A DNA stretch of 64,000 bases, from the NCBI RefSeq assembly GCF_009363715.1, contig NZ_CP045404.1:2820001-2884000 (forward strand), in the 5' to 3' direction. Shown piece after piece: positions 42,958 through 50,972 of this stretch (the stretch's first letter is position 1; every line of letters starts with the position of its first letter). The notes beneath the pieces were generated by a model. That model did no database searches and was not told where the DNA came from. It saw only the letters and a program-made list of their open reading frames with translations. The stretch is from Roseovarius sp. THAF9 (GTDB lineage: Bacteria; Pseudomonadota; Alphaproteobacteria; Rhodobacterales; Rhodobacteraceae). Both the position numbers and the translations under genes were made by a program.

Positions 42958-44517
42958 ATGAGAGTCATTGCCCTTACCCTTTCCGGCCTGTTGACGGCCA
43001 CTGCGGCACAGGCCGACTACACGCTCAACATATTGCACACGAACGATTTTCACGCCCGGTTCGAGCCGATCAACAAGTACAACTCGACCTGCGCGCCCGA
43101 AGATAACGATGCCGGCGAATGCTTCGGCGGGTCCGCGCGTCTCGCCACGGCCATCGAAGAGGCCCGCGCCGACGCTCTCAACCCGGTGTTGTTCGACGGC
43201 GGCGACCAGTTCCAGGGCACGCTTTTTTACAACTATTACAAGGGCAAGCTGGCCGCCGAAATGATGAACCGGCTGGGCTATGACGCGATGACCGTGGGCA
43301 ACCACGAGTTCGATGACGGCCCCGAGGTGCTGCGCGGCTTCATGGACGCCGTCGAGTTTCCTGTGCTGATGTCCAACGCCGATACCAGCCGCGAACCCCT
43401 GCTTGCCGACGTCATCCAGAAATCAACCGTCATTGAACGTGACGGCGAAAAGATCGGCCTGATCGGCCTGACCCCGCAGAACACCGACGAACTGGCCAGC
43501 CCGGGACCCAACATCATCTTCACCCCACCCGCCGATGCCGTGCAGCACGAGGTCGACAAGCTAACCGAACAGGGCGTCAACAAGATCATCGTGCTCTCCC
43601 ATTCCGGCTACGGCGTTGATCGGAAAGTGGCCGAGAATACCACCGGCGTCGACGTGATCGTGGGCGGGCATTCCAACACCTACCTGGCCAATGATGACCC
43701 CGACGCCTTCGGCCCCTACCCCACGATGGTGGGCAACACGGCCATCGTTCAGGCCTATGCCTATGGCAAGTTTCTGGGCCGGCTCGACGTTGTTTTCAAT
43801 GACGCGGGCGAGGTCACCACCGCCACCGGCAATCCGCTGATCATGGACGCCGCCGTAGTCGAAGATGCCGAAATCGTCTCGCGCATCCAGGAGGCCGCCA
43901 AGCCGCTGGACGAAATCCGCAACAAGGTCGTGGCCGAGGCGACGGAGGCGATCAATGGCGACCGCGACACGTGCCGCGCGGGGGAATGCGCCATGGGCAA
44001 TGCCGTGGCCGAGGCGATGCTGGCCCGCGTGGCCGATCAAGGCGTCGAGATCGCGCTGATGAACGGCGGCGGCGTGCGCGCGTCGATCAACGCGGGGCCC
44101 GTCACAATGGGCGAGGTGCTGACCGTACTGCCCTTCCAGAACACGCTTTCCACTTTCCGTATCGACGGCGCCACGCTGAAAGAGGCGCTGGAGAACGGCG
44201 TCAGCCAGTTCGGCGAGGGTGCGGGCCGTTTCCCGCAGGTGGCCGGAATGACTTTCGTGTTCGACCCCTCTGCCGAGGTTGGCAGCCGTATCACCGAGGT
44301 AACTGTCGGGGGCGAACCTCTTGATCCCGAACGCGATTATCTGGCCGTGTCGAACGATTATCTGCGCAATGGCGGTGACGGCTATTCCATGCTGCGCGAT
44401 GCCGCGGACGCTTATGATTTCGGCCCCGACGTGGCCGATGTGCTGGCCGAGTACCTTGCGCAGAACTCATCCTACATGCCCGAGACGGATGGGCGCATTC
44501 GCCAGGCCGGGCAATAG
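42958..44517 (+). CDS. Periplasmic 5'-nucleotidase/metallophosphatase
   Basis: 519 residues with AGGAGG upstream of ATG 42958. A signal peptide (VIALTLSGLLTATAAQA) leads into the metallophosphoesterase domain (about 20-320) with dimetal motifs ILHTNDFHARFEP, FDGGDQFQGT, GNHEFDDG, LSHSGYGVD and VGGHSNTYL. A 5'-nucleotidase C-terminal domain (about 325-500) follows with MNGGGVRASINAG and SNDYLRNGGDGY. It dephosphorylates nucleotides or similar esters in the periplasm for phosphate and nucleoside salvage. It is divergent from the DUF952-pyrD operon. Confidence 0.93.
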   Translation: MRVIALTLSGLLTATAAQADYTLNILHTNDFHARFEPINKYNSTCAPEDNDAGECFGGSARLATAIEEARADALNPVLFDGGDQFQGTLFYNYYKGKLAAEMMNRLGYDAMTVGNHEFDDGPEVLRGFMDAVEFPVLMSNADTSREPLLADVIQKSTVIERDGEKIGLIGLTPQNTDELASPGPNIIFTPPADAVQHEVDKLTEQGVNKIIVLSHSGYGVDRKVAENTTGVDVIVGGHSNTYLANDDPDAFGPYPTMVGNTAIVQAYAYGKFLGRLDVVFNDAGEVTTATGNPLIMDAAVVEDAEIVSRIQEAAKPLDEIRNKVVAEATEAINGDRDTCRAGECAMGNAVAEAMLARVADQGVEIALMNGGGVRASINAGPVTMGEVLTVLPFQNTLSTFRIDGATLKEALENGVSQFGEGAGRFPQVAGMTFVFDPSAEVGSRITEVTVGGEPLDPERDYLAVSNDYLRNGGDGYSMLRDAADAYDFGPDVADVLAEYLAQNSSYMPETDGRIRQAGQ

Positions 44518-44573
44518 TCCTCACCCCGCCGCTTCGGCTTTGCAATCCGGGCGGCGCGCGGCATAAAGGCGCC

Positions 44574-45761
44574 ATGAATACGGTGCGCGACCAATACGAG
44601 GCCTATCCCTATCCCGAACGGGATCCGAGGGACGAGAAAAAGCGGCTTATCCTCGGCTCGCCTTCCTTGCCGCAGGAAATCGACCATTACGTCTTCGGCG
44701 GTCAGCGGGACTGGTCTCAACCGCTGCGCATCCTCGTGGCGGGTGGCGGCACCGGCGACGGGCTCATTCAGGTGACCGCCCTTCTCACCCAGTACGGCAA
44801 GCCATACGAGGCCACCTATATCGACCTCTCCACCGCCTCGCGTAAGGTGGCCGAGGCGCGGGCGAAAACCCGTGGACTGAAGAGTATCACCTTTGTCACT
44901 GGCAGCCTTCTGGATGCTCCCGACCATGGACCGTTCGACTATATCGATTGCTGTGGCGTGCTGCACCACTTGCCCGACCCGGATGCCGGGTTCAGCGCCC
45001 TGCGAGCCGCCCTCGCGCCCGACGGCGGCATGGGCTTCATGGTCTACGCACCCTATGGCCGGTCCGGTGTCTATCCCTTGCAGGAGGCATTTACCGCGCT
45101 CTACGGCGAAAAGCCACCGAAAGACCGGCTCAAGGCTGCAAAGCATATCGTCGACGGTCTGCCCGAAGGCCATCCCTTCAAATCCAACCCAAATCTCAAT
45201 GATCACAAGAGCGGCGACGCGGGTTTTTACGACCTGCTCTTGCACAGCACAGACCGCGCTTACGACGTGCAGTCGCTGGCCGAAACGCTCGACCGCACCG
45301 GCTGGTCCTTCGCGGGCTTCACTGTCCCGATCCTCTATGACCTCGCACGTCTGGCCCCCGTTCCCGACGGAATGAGCCCTGTTGAGGCGATGGCAGTGGC
45401 CGAGAAACTGAACGGCACGATCCGCACGCACACCGGCTATGCCACCGACACGCCGCGCCCCACAGCCTCCGGCAAGACCCGCACGCTGGTGCCGCATATT
45501 AAGGGCCTGCAAGCCCCGCAGTTGGCCCGCGCCGTGGCGCAGGGACAAACGCCTGCGCTCGACACGGACGGCATCAAGGGCAAGCTCGCCCTGCCAAAAC
45601 AAGCCGCGCCTGTGATTGCCGCCATTGATGGGCGCCGCAACCTTCAGGAGATCGCCGCGCAGACCGGCCTTGATCCGATCAGCTTTGGCGGGCTCTGGAC
45701 CCAGGTCGAGAAGGCACTGCTGCCCTGGGGCTTGCTGATCTACTCGAACGTGCTGAGGTAA
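44574..45761 (+). CDS. Class I SAM-dependent methyltransferase
   Basis: 395 residues with AAAGG upstream of ATG 44574. The Rossmann methyltransferase core spans about 45-200: motif I ILVAGGGTGDGLIQV, the acidic strand YIDLSTASRKVAEARA, and motif IV to post-motif IDCCGVLHHLPDPDAGF. The remaining 195 residues form a helical/winged-like region typical of this branch (HTGYATDTPRPT, then DGRRNLQEIAAQTGLDP). The substrate is unknown. It lies 4 bases before the SRAP gene, and both are in one transcription unit. Confidence 0.88.
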   Translation: MNTVRDQYEAYPYPERDPRDEKKRLILGSPSLPQEIDHYVFGGQRDWSQPLRILVAGGGTGDGLIQVTALLTQYGKPYEATYIDLSTASRKVAEARAKTRGLKSITFVTGSLLDAPDHGPFDYIDCCGVLHHLPDPDAGFSALRAALAPDGGMGFMVYAPYGRSGVYPLQEAFTALYGEKPPKDRLKAAKHIVDGLPEGHPFKSNPNLNDHKSGDAGFYDLLLHSTDRAYDVQSLAETLDRTGWSFAGFTVPILYDLARLAPVPDGMSPVEAMAVAEKLNGTIRTHTGYATDTPRPTASGKTRTLVPHIKGLQAPQLARAVAQGQTPALDTDGIKGKLALPKQAAPVIAAIDGRRNLQEIAAQTGLDPISFGGLWTQVEKALLPWGLLIYSNVLR

Positions 45762-45765
45762 CCCC

Positions 45766-46431
45766 ATGTGCGGACGTTTCGCCGTCACCCTGCCGCAGGA
45801 CGCCATGGCACAGCTTTTTGCCGCGCGCCCCGTTAACGATTTGCCGACGGTTCCCAATTACAACGTCTGTCCGACCAACGATGTGCACGTGGTGACCTCG
45901 GACAGCGCCGACCGGCAACTTGGGTCGATGCGCTGGGGCTTCATCCCGCACTGGTACAAGACGCCCGCTGACGGCCCGCTGCTGATCAACGCCCGGGCCG
46001 AAACCATCGCGGAAAAGCCCGCCTTCCGGTCGGCCGCCCGCAACCGGCGCTGCCTGATCCCGGCCAGTGGTTTCTACGAATGGACCAAGGACGAAGACGG
46101 CAATCGCCTGCCATGGTTCATCCATCCGGCCGAAGGCGACGCGCTGGCCTTCGCCGGGATCTACCAGTCCTGGGACAAGGGTGATGCGCCGATGACCACC
46201 TGCGCCATCGTCACGACCGGGGCGAATGAGCCGATGGGAAAGATTCATCACCGGATGCCGGTGATCCTGGCCGAAACGGACTGGCCGCTCTGGCTGGGCG
46301 AGGCGGGCCACGGTGCGGCCACGTTGATGACCGCGGCACCGGACGATGCGCTGCGGTTCTACCGCGTGGACCCGAAGGTCAATTCCAACCGGGCCTCGGG
46401 ACCCGACTTGATCGAACCGCTCGGCAACTGA
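45766..46431 (+). CDS. SOS response-associated peptidase (SRAP/YedK family)
   Basis: 221 residues. After Met removal, Cys2 (MCGRFAV) becomes the nucleophile that links covalently to abasic sites in single-stranded DNA. The other conserved residues are present: Asn and Arg in LINARAETI, Glu in SGFYEWTK and His in KIHHRMPVIL. The family shields abasic sites at replication forks. It has GAGG upstream, immediately after the methyltransferase stop, and its own stop lies inside the first of two palindromes between it and gap. Confidence 0.93.
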   Translation: MCGRFAVTLPQDAMAQLFAARPVNDLPTVPNYNVCPTNDVHVVTSDSADRQLGSMRWGFIPHWYKTPADGPLLINARAETIAEKPAFRSAARNRRCLIPASGFYEWTKDEDGNRLPWFIHPAEGDALAFAGIYQSWDKGDAPMTTCAIVTTGANEPMGKIHHRMPVILAETDWPLWLGEAGHGAATLMTAAPDDALRFYRVDPKVNSNRASGPDLIEPLGN

Positions 46432-46501
46432 TTATTCGTACGAATAATCAGCATGTTACACGACGCGCCCCGTGCCCGAGATTATTCGTACAAATAATCT
46501 C
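46430..46501. promoter_or_regulatory. Pair of near-identical palindromes between convergent genes
   Basis: GATTATTCGTACGAATAATC (46430-46449) is a perfect 20-bp palindrome. GATTATTCGTACAAATAATC (46480-46499, extended by GA/TC on both sides) is the same with one change. The centres are exactly 50 bp apart. They lie between the stops of the SRAP gene (plus) and gap (minus), so they are not in an obvious promoter. The AT-rich arms and lack of T-runs argue against ordinary terminators. They look like a binding-site pair for a dimeric protein. Confidence 0.65.
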
Positions 46502-46502
46502 G

Positions 46503-47498
46503 TCACCGCGCCGCCATCAGCCGCGCCATGTCGAGCATGCGGCAGGAAAAGCCCCACTCGTTGTCGTACCAGCCGAAGACGCGCAGAAGGCCGCCCGCAG
46601 ACACGCTCGTCTCGGGCCCGACGAGGATCAGGGATTCCGGCCGTCCCCGCAGGTCGGAGCTGACCAGCGGTTGCTCGGTCCAGCCGAATACACCGCCGGG
46701 CCGCACCGCCCCTTGCAGGACGGAATTTACCGTTGCAGCGTTTACCCTCTCGCGCGTCTGCACGGTCAGGTCGATGCAGGACACGCTAGCCGTGGGCACG
46801 CGGATCGCCCGCGCCTCGATCCGGCCTTTCAGATGCGGCAGCACAAGCCCGGTCTGATTCTGCGCACTGGTCGTCGTGGGCACCATCGACAGGGCCGCCG
46901 CGCGGCTGCGCTCGGGCGCGGCACGGGGTTTGTCCACCGTGGGCTGGCTGCCGGTATAGCAGTGCACCGTGGTCATCTGCCCGCTGACCAATCCGAACGC
47001 CTCGTCCAGCAGCCGCGCCAGCGGGGCCAGCGCGTTTGTCGTGCACGAGGCATTGGACACGATCCGGTGATTGGACAGATCGTCTTCGTTGGCACCCATC
47101 ACCAGCGTCACATCCGCCTCCGCCGACGGACCGGACACCAGCACATTTCGCGCGCCCGCCTCCAATCCGCGTTCCGCCACGGCGCGTTTGCCCCCCATGC
47201 CGGTGCAGTCCAGCACGATGTCCACCCCCCGCAAGTCAATCTGGCGCAGGTCCGGCTGCGCGTGAAACGGAATTCGGCGCCCGCCCACGATCAGGGTTTG
47301 TTCCTCGGTGTGCACGTCCTCCGGCCACGGGCCGAACACACTATCGTACTGAAAGAGATATGCGCAGGTGCTCAGCGGTTCGATATCGTTGATCGCGACC
47401 AGTTCGAAATCCCGGGCGTCACGCAGCAGGATCCGCAGCAGGGTCCGGCCAATACGACCGAAGCCGTTTATCGCGACACGGATCGGCGGGTTCGACAT
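46503..47498 (-). CDS. gap: Type I glyceraldehyde-3-phosphate dehydrogenase
   Basis: 331 residues with AGGAGA upstream of ATG 47498. The NAD-binding motif INGFGRIGRTLLR is at residues 9-21. The catalytic cysteine sits in IVSNASCTTNALAPL, with the partner histidine in TVHCYTGSQ; the C-terminal GWYDNEWGFSCRMLDM is standard for GapA-type enzymes. It interconverts glyceraldehyde-3-phosphate and 1,3-bisphosphoglycerate. It has no glycolytic neighbours. The sequence is somewhat diverged from housekeeping forms (PSAEADVTLVMG instead of the usual PSKD stretch), so it may be a second paralogue. Confidence 0.92.
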   Translation of the reverse strand: MSNPPIRVAINGFGRIGRTLLRILLRDARDFELVAINDIEPLSTCAYLFQYDSVFGPWPEDVHTEEQTLIVGGRRIPFHAQPDLRQIDLRGVDIVLDCTGMGGKRAVAERGLEAGARNVLVSGPSAEADVTLVMGANEDDLSNHRIVSNASCTTNALAPLARLLDEAFGLVSGQMTTVHCYTGSQPTVDKPRAAPERSRAAALSMVPTTTSAQNQTGLVLPHLKGRIEARAIRVPTASVSCIDLTVQTRERVNAATVNSVLQGAVRPGGVFGWTEQPLVSSDLRGRPESLILVGPETSVSAGGLLRVFGWYDNEWGFSCRMLDMARLMAAR

Positions 47499-47584
47499 AT
47501 CGGTGTCTCCTAGGACGTCATTTCGTTTCGGACAATTGCCGCGACCGGGGACGTTTGCCAGCCGTGAAACAAAATTTGATCAAA

Positions 47585-48937
47585 TTATGCACCCGCCTCC
47601 GTGGTGTCCGTCTGTGCACCCGGAGCAACCGAAGACTCGAGCGCGGGATACCGCAGCCAGAGCGTCACACCCCGCGCCACGAAGCTGATCAGAAGCGCCA
47701 GCCACAGCCCGTGATTGCCCAGCCACGGCACCAACACCAAGACGGCGGCGACGTAGATCGCAAGGCTCAGCGCCATCATGTTCCGCATGTCCCCGGCCCG
47801 TGTCGCGCCGATGAATATCCCGTCCAGCATGAAAGGTGCCACGCCGACCACCGGCGCGATACAGACGTAGATCAGAAAGTTTCGCGCTTCGATCTGAACC
47901 TCAGGCGCCTTCGCCATCAGGTCAATGATCGCCCCGCCCCATAGGGCAAAGCCAACCGCCATCAGAACCACGATTGTCAGGGCCCAGACACTGGCCAAGA
48001 TCGCGCCACGGCGCAGACGCGCGACACTGCGCCGTCCGAACGCTTGCCCTACCAGCGCCTCGGCTGCGAATGCGAAGCCATCCAGCGCATGCGCCGAGAT
48101 GTTCAGGAACTGCAACAGGACCTGGTTCGCGGCCAGCGTGACGTCGCCAAAGTCACCGCCAATCAGCAGGAAGGAAATGAAAATCGCCTGCAGCATCAGG
48201 GACCGCAGCAGGATGTCGCGGTTCACCGACATCATTCGGGCCAGCTGCACCCTGTCAAACACCCGGCCCCAGTCGCGCCACGCGGCCACACGCCAGACGT
48301 CGCGGCATAGCCACAGGCCAAGGATCAGGCCCGACCATTCGGCAACGAAAGTCGCCCAGGCCACCCCGGTCACGCCCAGGTCCAGGCCCAGTACGAACCA
48401 AAGGTCCAACAGGATGTTGATCCCGTTCATCGCGACTTGAAGCACCAGCACCGCGCGGGTCCGCTCCAACGCGATCAACCAGCCGGTGACACCATACAGG
48501 GCGATCAAGGCAGGCGCGCTCCAGACCCGGATGGCCATGTAGTCCCGCGCCAGCACCTCGACCTCCGCGCTGGCGGGTGACACGAGAAATGCCCCCGCAA
48601 ACAACGGCAGCTGCAGAAAGATTATGCCCACGCCTGCCATGACGCCGATCATCAGCGACCGGGTCAGCATGGCGGCCACCTCGCCGGTCTGTCCCGCCCC
48701 GTGCGCCTGGCTGGTGAGGCCCGTTGTGCCCATCCGCAGAAAACCGAAGACCCAGTAAAGCCCGGTCAGGATGATCGCGCCGATACCGACTGCGCCGATG
48801 GGCACGGCCTCGCCCAACTGACCCACGACGCCTGTATCCACCGCACCCAGGATCGGGACTGTGGCATTCGACAGCACGATCGGAATGGCGATGTTGAGCA
48901 CGCGTTTATGCGTGATCTCCGCCGGTGTCTCAGCCAT
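47585..48937 (-). CDS. MATE family efflux transporter (DinF/NorM-like)
   Basis: 450 residues with twelve hydrophobic segments. Typical MATE features are the first helix NIAIPIVLSNATVPILGAVD, VVGQLGEAVPIGAVGIGA and TTGLTSQAHGAGQTGEVA in the N-lobe, and the repeated pattern FVAEALVGQAFGRRS-like (FAAEALVGQAFGRRSVA) in the C-lobe. Such pumps exchange cationic drugs or metabolites for Na+ or H+. It overlaps the end of the upstream thioesterase gene by 8 bases and is last in a three-gene operon. Confidence 0.92.
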   Translation of the reverse strand: MAETPAEITHKRVLNIAIPIVLSNATVPILGAVDTGVVGQLGEAVPIGAVGIGAIILTGLYWVFGFLRMGTTGLTSQAHGAGQTGEVAAMLTRSLMIGVMAGVGIIFLQLPLFAGAFLVSPASAEVEVLARDYMAIRVWSAPALIALYGVTGWLIALERTRAVLVLQVAMNGINILLDLWFVLGLDLGVTGVAWATFVAEWSGLILGLWLCRDVWRVAAWRDWGRVFDRVQLARMMSVNRDILLRSLMLQAIFISFLLIGGDFGDVTLAANQVLLQFLNISAHALDGFAFAAEALVGQAFGRRSVARLRRGAILASVWALTIVVLMAVGFALWGGAIIDLMAKAPEVQIEARNFLIYVCIAPVVGVAPFMLDGIFIGATRAGDMRNMMALSLAIYVAAVLVLVPWLGNHGLWLALLISFVARGVTLWLRYPALESSVAPGAQTDTTEAGA

Positions 48938-49439
48938 CGCGGCGCGGCATCAGGAAGTGACCGGTTGCCTGTGCAAAGGGGCGTGCGCGGTTGTCTTGCC
49001 ACGCCTCGGCTCGAACGGAGGCATAGCGCCGGCCCGAGCGGGTCACCACCGAGCGGGCATAGGCATCCCGCGGCAGGCCCGAGCGCAGGTAATCCACGGT
49101 GAAATCAATCGTCTTGGGCAGGCGCGGCAGGTCGCCGGCTTCGAAGGTTTCCAAAGCCAGCTCGCCGGATTCCATCTCGTCCCACAGCATCGCCCAGCTC
49201 AGCGTTATGATCGATGTTACCTCGAGAAACGCCGAGGTGGCCCCGCCATGCAAGGCCGGCAAGAGCGGGTTGCCGATCAGCTTTTCCTCGAAGGGCATCA
49301 CCCCGGTCAGCTCGTCGCCGCGACGGTCGAATTGGATCCCCATGAAACGGATATAGGGCACGTGATCCACCAGAGCATGAAGCGCCGCGTCGCGGCGTTG
49401 CTTGATGACTTGCACGGGTTCGGGACGCGACCGGCTCAT
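48930..49439 (-). CDS. PaaI-like thioesterase (hot-dog fold), second of a pair
   Basis: 169 residues from the ATG at 49439 (MSRSRPEPVQVI), which overlaps the preceding thioesterase stop by 4 bases. Hot-dog fold features are the central helix with LPALHGGATSAFLEVTSI and the following strands IDFTVDYLRSGLPRDAYA and RYASVRAEAW. The position matching the active-site acid carries Glu in SAFLEVTS. It hydrolyses acyl-CoA thioesters by family; the substrate is unknown. It pairs with a diverged copy directly upstream. Confidence 0.87.
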   Translation of the reverse strand: MSRSRPEPVQVIKQRRDAALHALVDHVPYIRFMGIQFDRRGDELTGVMPFEEKLIGNPLLPALHGGATSAFLEVTSIITLSWAMLWDEMESGELALETFEAGDLPRLPKTIDFTVDYLRSGLPRDAYARSVVTRSGRRYASVRAEAWQDNRARPFAQATGHFLMPRRDG

Positions 49440-49858
49440 GATTTGCTCGCCACTGTGAAGGTGCCGGTGGCCTGCGCGACGGGCCGGTCCGCATCGTCGT
49501 CCAGCGTCTGCGCCCGGACGAAGGCAACCGAGCGGGTGATGTGATAGCACTCGGCCCGCGCCCGTATTGCCTGGCCGGGCTTGGCCGGGCGCATGTAATC
49601 GATACGCAGGTCTATCGTGGCCGTGGCCCCGGGCGACTCCGGATGGCTCATCACCGCCGCGCCGCAACAGGTGTCCATTAGCGCCGACACGGCACCGCCG
49701 TGGATCACCCCGGTTTCCGGGTCGCCGACAAGATGATCAGCATAGTCCATCTTCATCTCGGCCACACCGTCGCCGACATGCGTGATCTCCATCCCCAGCG
49801 CCTTGGCATGCGGAATGGCGCCCATGAACTGCGCGGCGATCTTGTTATTGTCGGTCAT
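49436..49858 (-). CDS. PaaI family thioesterase, first of a pair
   Basis: 140 residues. The hot-dog fold is complete: an N-terminal helix, MEITHVGDGVAEMKMDY, the hot-dog helix GVIHGGAVSALMDTCCGAAV with the PaaI-type Asp, and strands TIDLRIDYMRPAKPG and VAFVRAQTLD. It should hydrolyse small or aromatic acyl-CoA esters. It is first in an operon with a second thioesterase and a MATE pump, and is divergent from the MerR regulators that lead the beta-oxidation operon, which suggests a link to acyl-CoA metabolism. Confidence 0.9.
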   Translation of the reverse strand: MTDNNKIAAQFMGAIPHAKALGMEITHVGDGVAEMKMDYADHLVGDPETGVIHGGAVSALMDTCCGAAVMSHPESPGATATIDLRIDYMRPAKPGQAIRARAECYHITRSVAFVRAQTLDDDADRPVAQATGTFTVASKS

Positions 49859-49972
49859 GAAAAATCCTGCGGCTTGGTCGCCTCTTTATGGTCCCGAATG
49901 TCGGCGCGCTGCAAGGGTGCCTGTTGCGCGATCCGCCCTAAGTCTCTTAAGTAGACGTCAGGAGGGTCCGCG

Positions 49973-50341
49973 ATGCCAGAGCAACGCCTGTCATTCAAGG
50001 AGATGTGCGCCAAGTTTGACGTGACGCCGCGCACGCTGCGCTACTATGAGTATATCGAGTTGCTCAGTCCGACACGCGAAGGGCGCTCGCGCTATTACGG
50101 TCCGCGCGAAGTGGCCCGCATGACACTGATCCTGCGCGGTCGTCGCTGGGGTTTCGCACTGGAAGACATTCGGCAGTGGCTGGAAATCTATGAGGAAAAG
50201 GGCACCGAGACGCAGTTGCGTACCTGGATAGACCTTGCCGACCGCCAGTTGGAAGAGCTGCGCAGCCAGAAGGAACAGCTGGAACAGTCCATCGCGGAGC
50301 TGAAAGAGGCCCGCGATTCGACCGAAAAGTCGCTCGGCTAG
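49973..50341 (+). CDS. MerR family DNA-binding regulator (first of a pair)
   Basis: 122 residues with AGGAGG upstream of ATG 49973. The N-terminal winged helix (about 6-75) has FKEMCAKFDVTPRTLRYYEY and RGRRWGFALEDIRQWLEIYE. The remainder is a dimerising coiled coil (about 80-115, TWIDLADRQLEELRSQKEQL). No metal-binding cysteine cluster is present, so it is not a metal sensor. It is closely related to the MerR gene at 50531, and both lead the fatty-acid degradation operon, which they probably control. Confidence 0.9.
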   Translation: MPEQRLSFKEMCAKFDVTPRTLRYYEYIELLSPTREGRSRYYGPREVARMTLILRGRRWGFALEDIRQWLEIYEEKGTETQLRTWIDLADRQLEELRSQKEQLEQSIAELKEARDSTEKSLG

Positions 50342-50415
50342 ACCTTCGGCCGTCCGGCCACCCTCTACGTTTCCGCAAAATAATTGCGCGGGCCGCAGGT
50401 TGACCTTGCCTGATC

Positions 50416-50468
50416 TTACGTAAAGCACAAAGTGACGTTACGTAGTGGTTACGTAAACCTGCTTACGT
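50416..50468. promoter_or_regulatory. Cluster of TTACGT(AA) sites upstream of the second MerR gene
   Basis: TTACGTAA occurs at 50416-50423 and 50449-50456. TTACGTA is at 50438-50444, and TTACGT at 50463-50468. All lie in the 189-bp gap between the two MerR genes. Repeats of TTACGT(AA) fit the short inverted or direct half-sites bound by MerR-type regulators of acyl-CoA catabolism in Proteobacteria. Autoregulation of the second MerR gene and of the beta-oxidation operon is an inference. Confidence 0.65.
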
Positions 50469-50530
50469 GTTGTACCGATAGCCATCGCCTCACATGTTCC
50501 GGCCACGCAACGAGATTTACGGAAACCGAC

Positions 50531-50932
50531 ATGACCGATGAAACGATGACCATTCGCGAGATGTGCGACGCGTACAACGTGACGCCGCGAACCTTGCGTT
50601 TCTACGAGGCGAAAGAGCTGCTCTTCCCGCGCAGGGAAGGTCAAAAGCGTCTGTTCACGAAAAGCGACCGCGCCCGGCTCAAGCTGATCCTGCGCGGCAA
50701 GCGCTTCGGCTTCAGCCTTGAGGAAATCCGCCAGCTTTTGAACCTTTATGACCGGGGCGACCAGCAGCTGACGCAGCTGGAAAGCACATATGAAATCGCC
50801 AAGGACCGGCTGGAAGAGCTTGAGCGCCAACGCGACGAGCTGACCGCGGCCATCGACGACCTGCGCGACCAGATGAAATGGGGCGAGAGGATGATCTCCT
50901 CGCTCCGCCAGACACCCAAAGCCGCGGAATGA
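50531..50932 (+). CDS. MerR family DNA-binding regulator (second of a pair)
   Basis: 133 residues from the ATG at 50531 (MTDETMTIREMCDAYNV); the longer open frame upstream would run through the TTACGTAA sites. The winged helix (about 7-80) has REMCDAYNVTPRTLRFYEAK and RGKRFGFSLEEIRQLLNLYD. A long coiled coil follows (about 85-125, AKDRLEELERQRDELTAAID). It lacks effector cysteines. It is paralogous to the gene at 49973 with most change in the coiled coil, so the two could form homo- or heterodimers. It is followed 40 bases later by the large acyl-CoA dehydrogenase. Confidence 0.9.
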   Translation: MTDETMTIREMCDAYNVTPRTLRFYEAKELLFPRREGQKRLFTKSDRARLKLILRGKRFGFSLEEIRQLLNLYDRGDQQLTQLESTYEIAKDRLEELERQRDELTAAIDDLRDQMKWGERMISSLRQTPKAAE

Positions 50933-50972
50933 TCCCCGGCCCGACACTGTGATGATGTAGGGAGACCACCAC

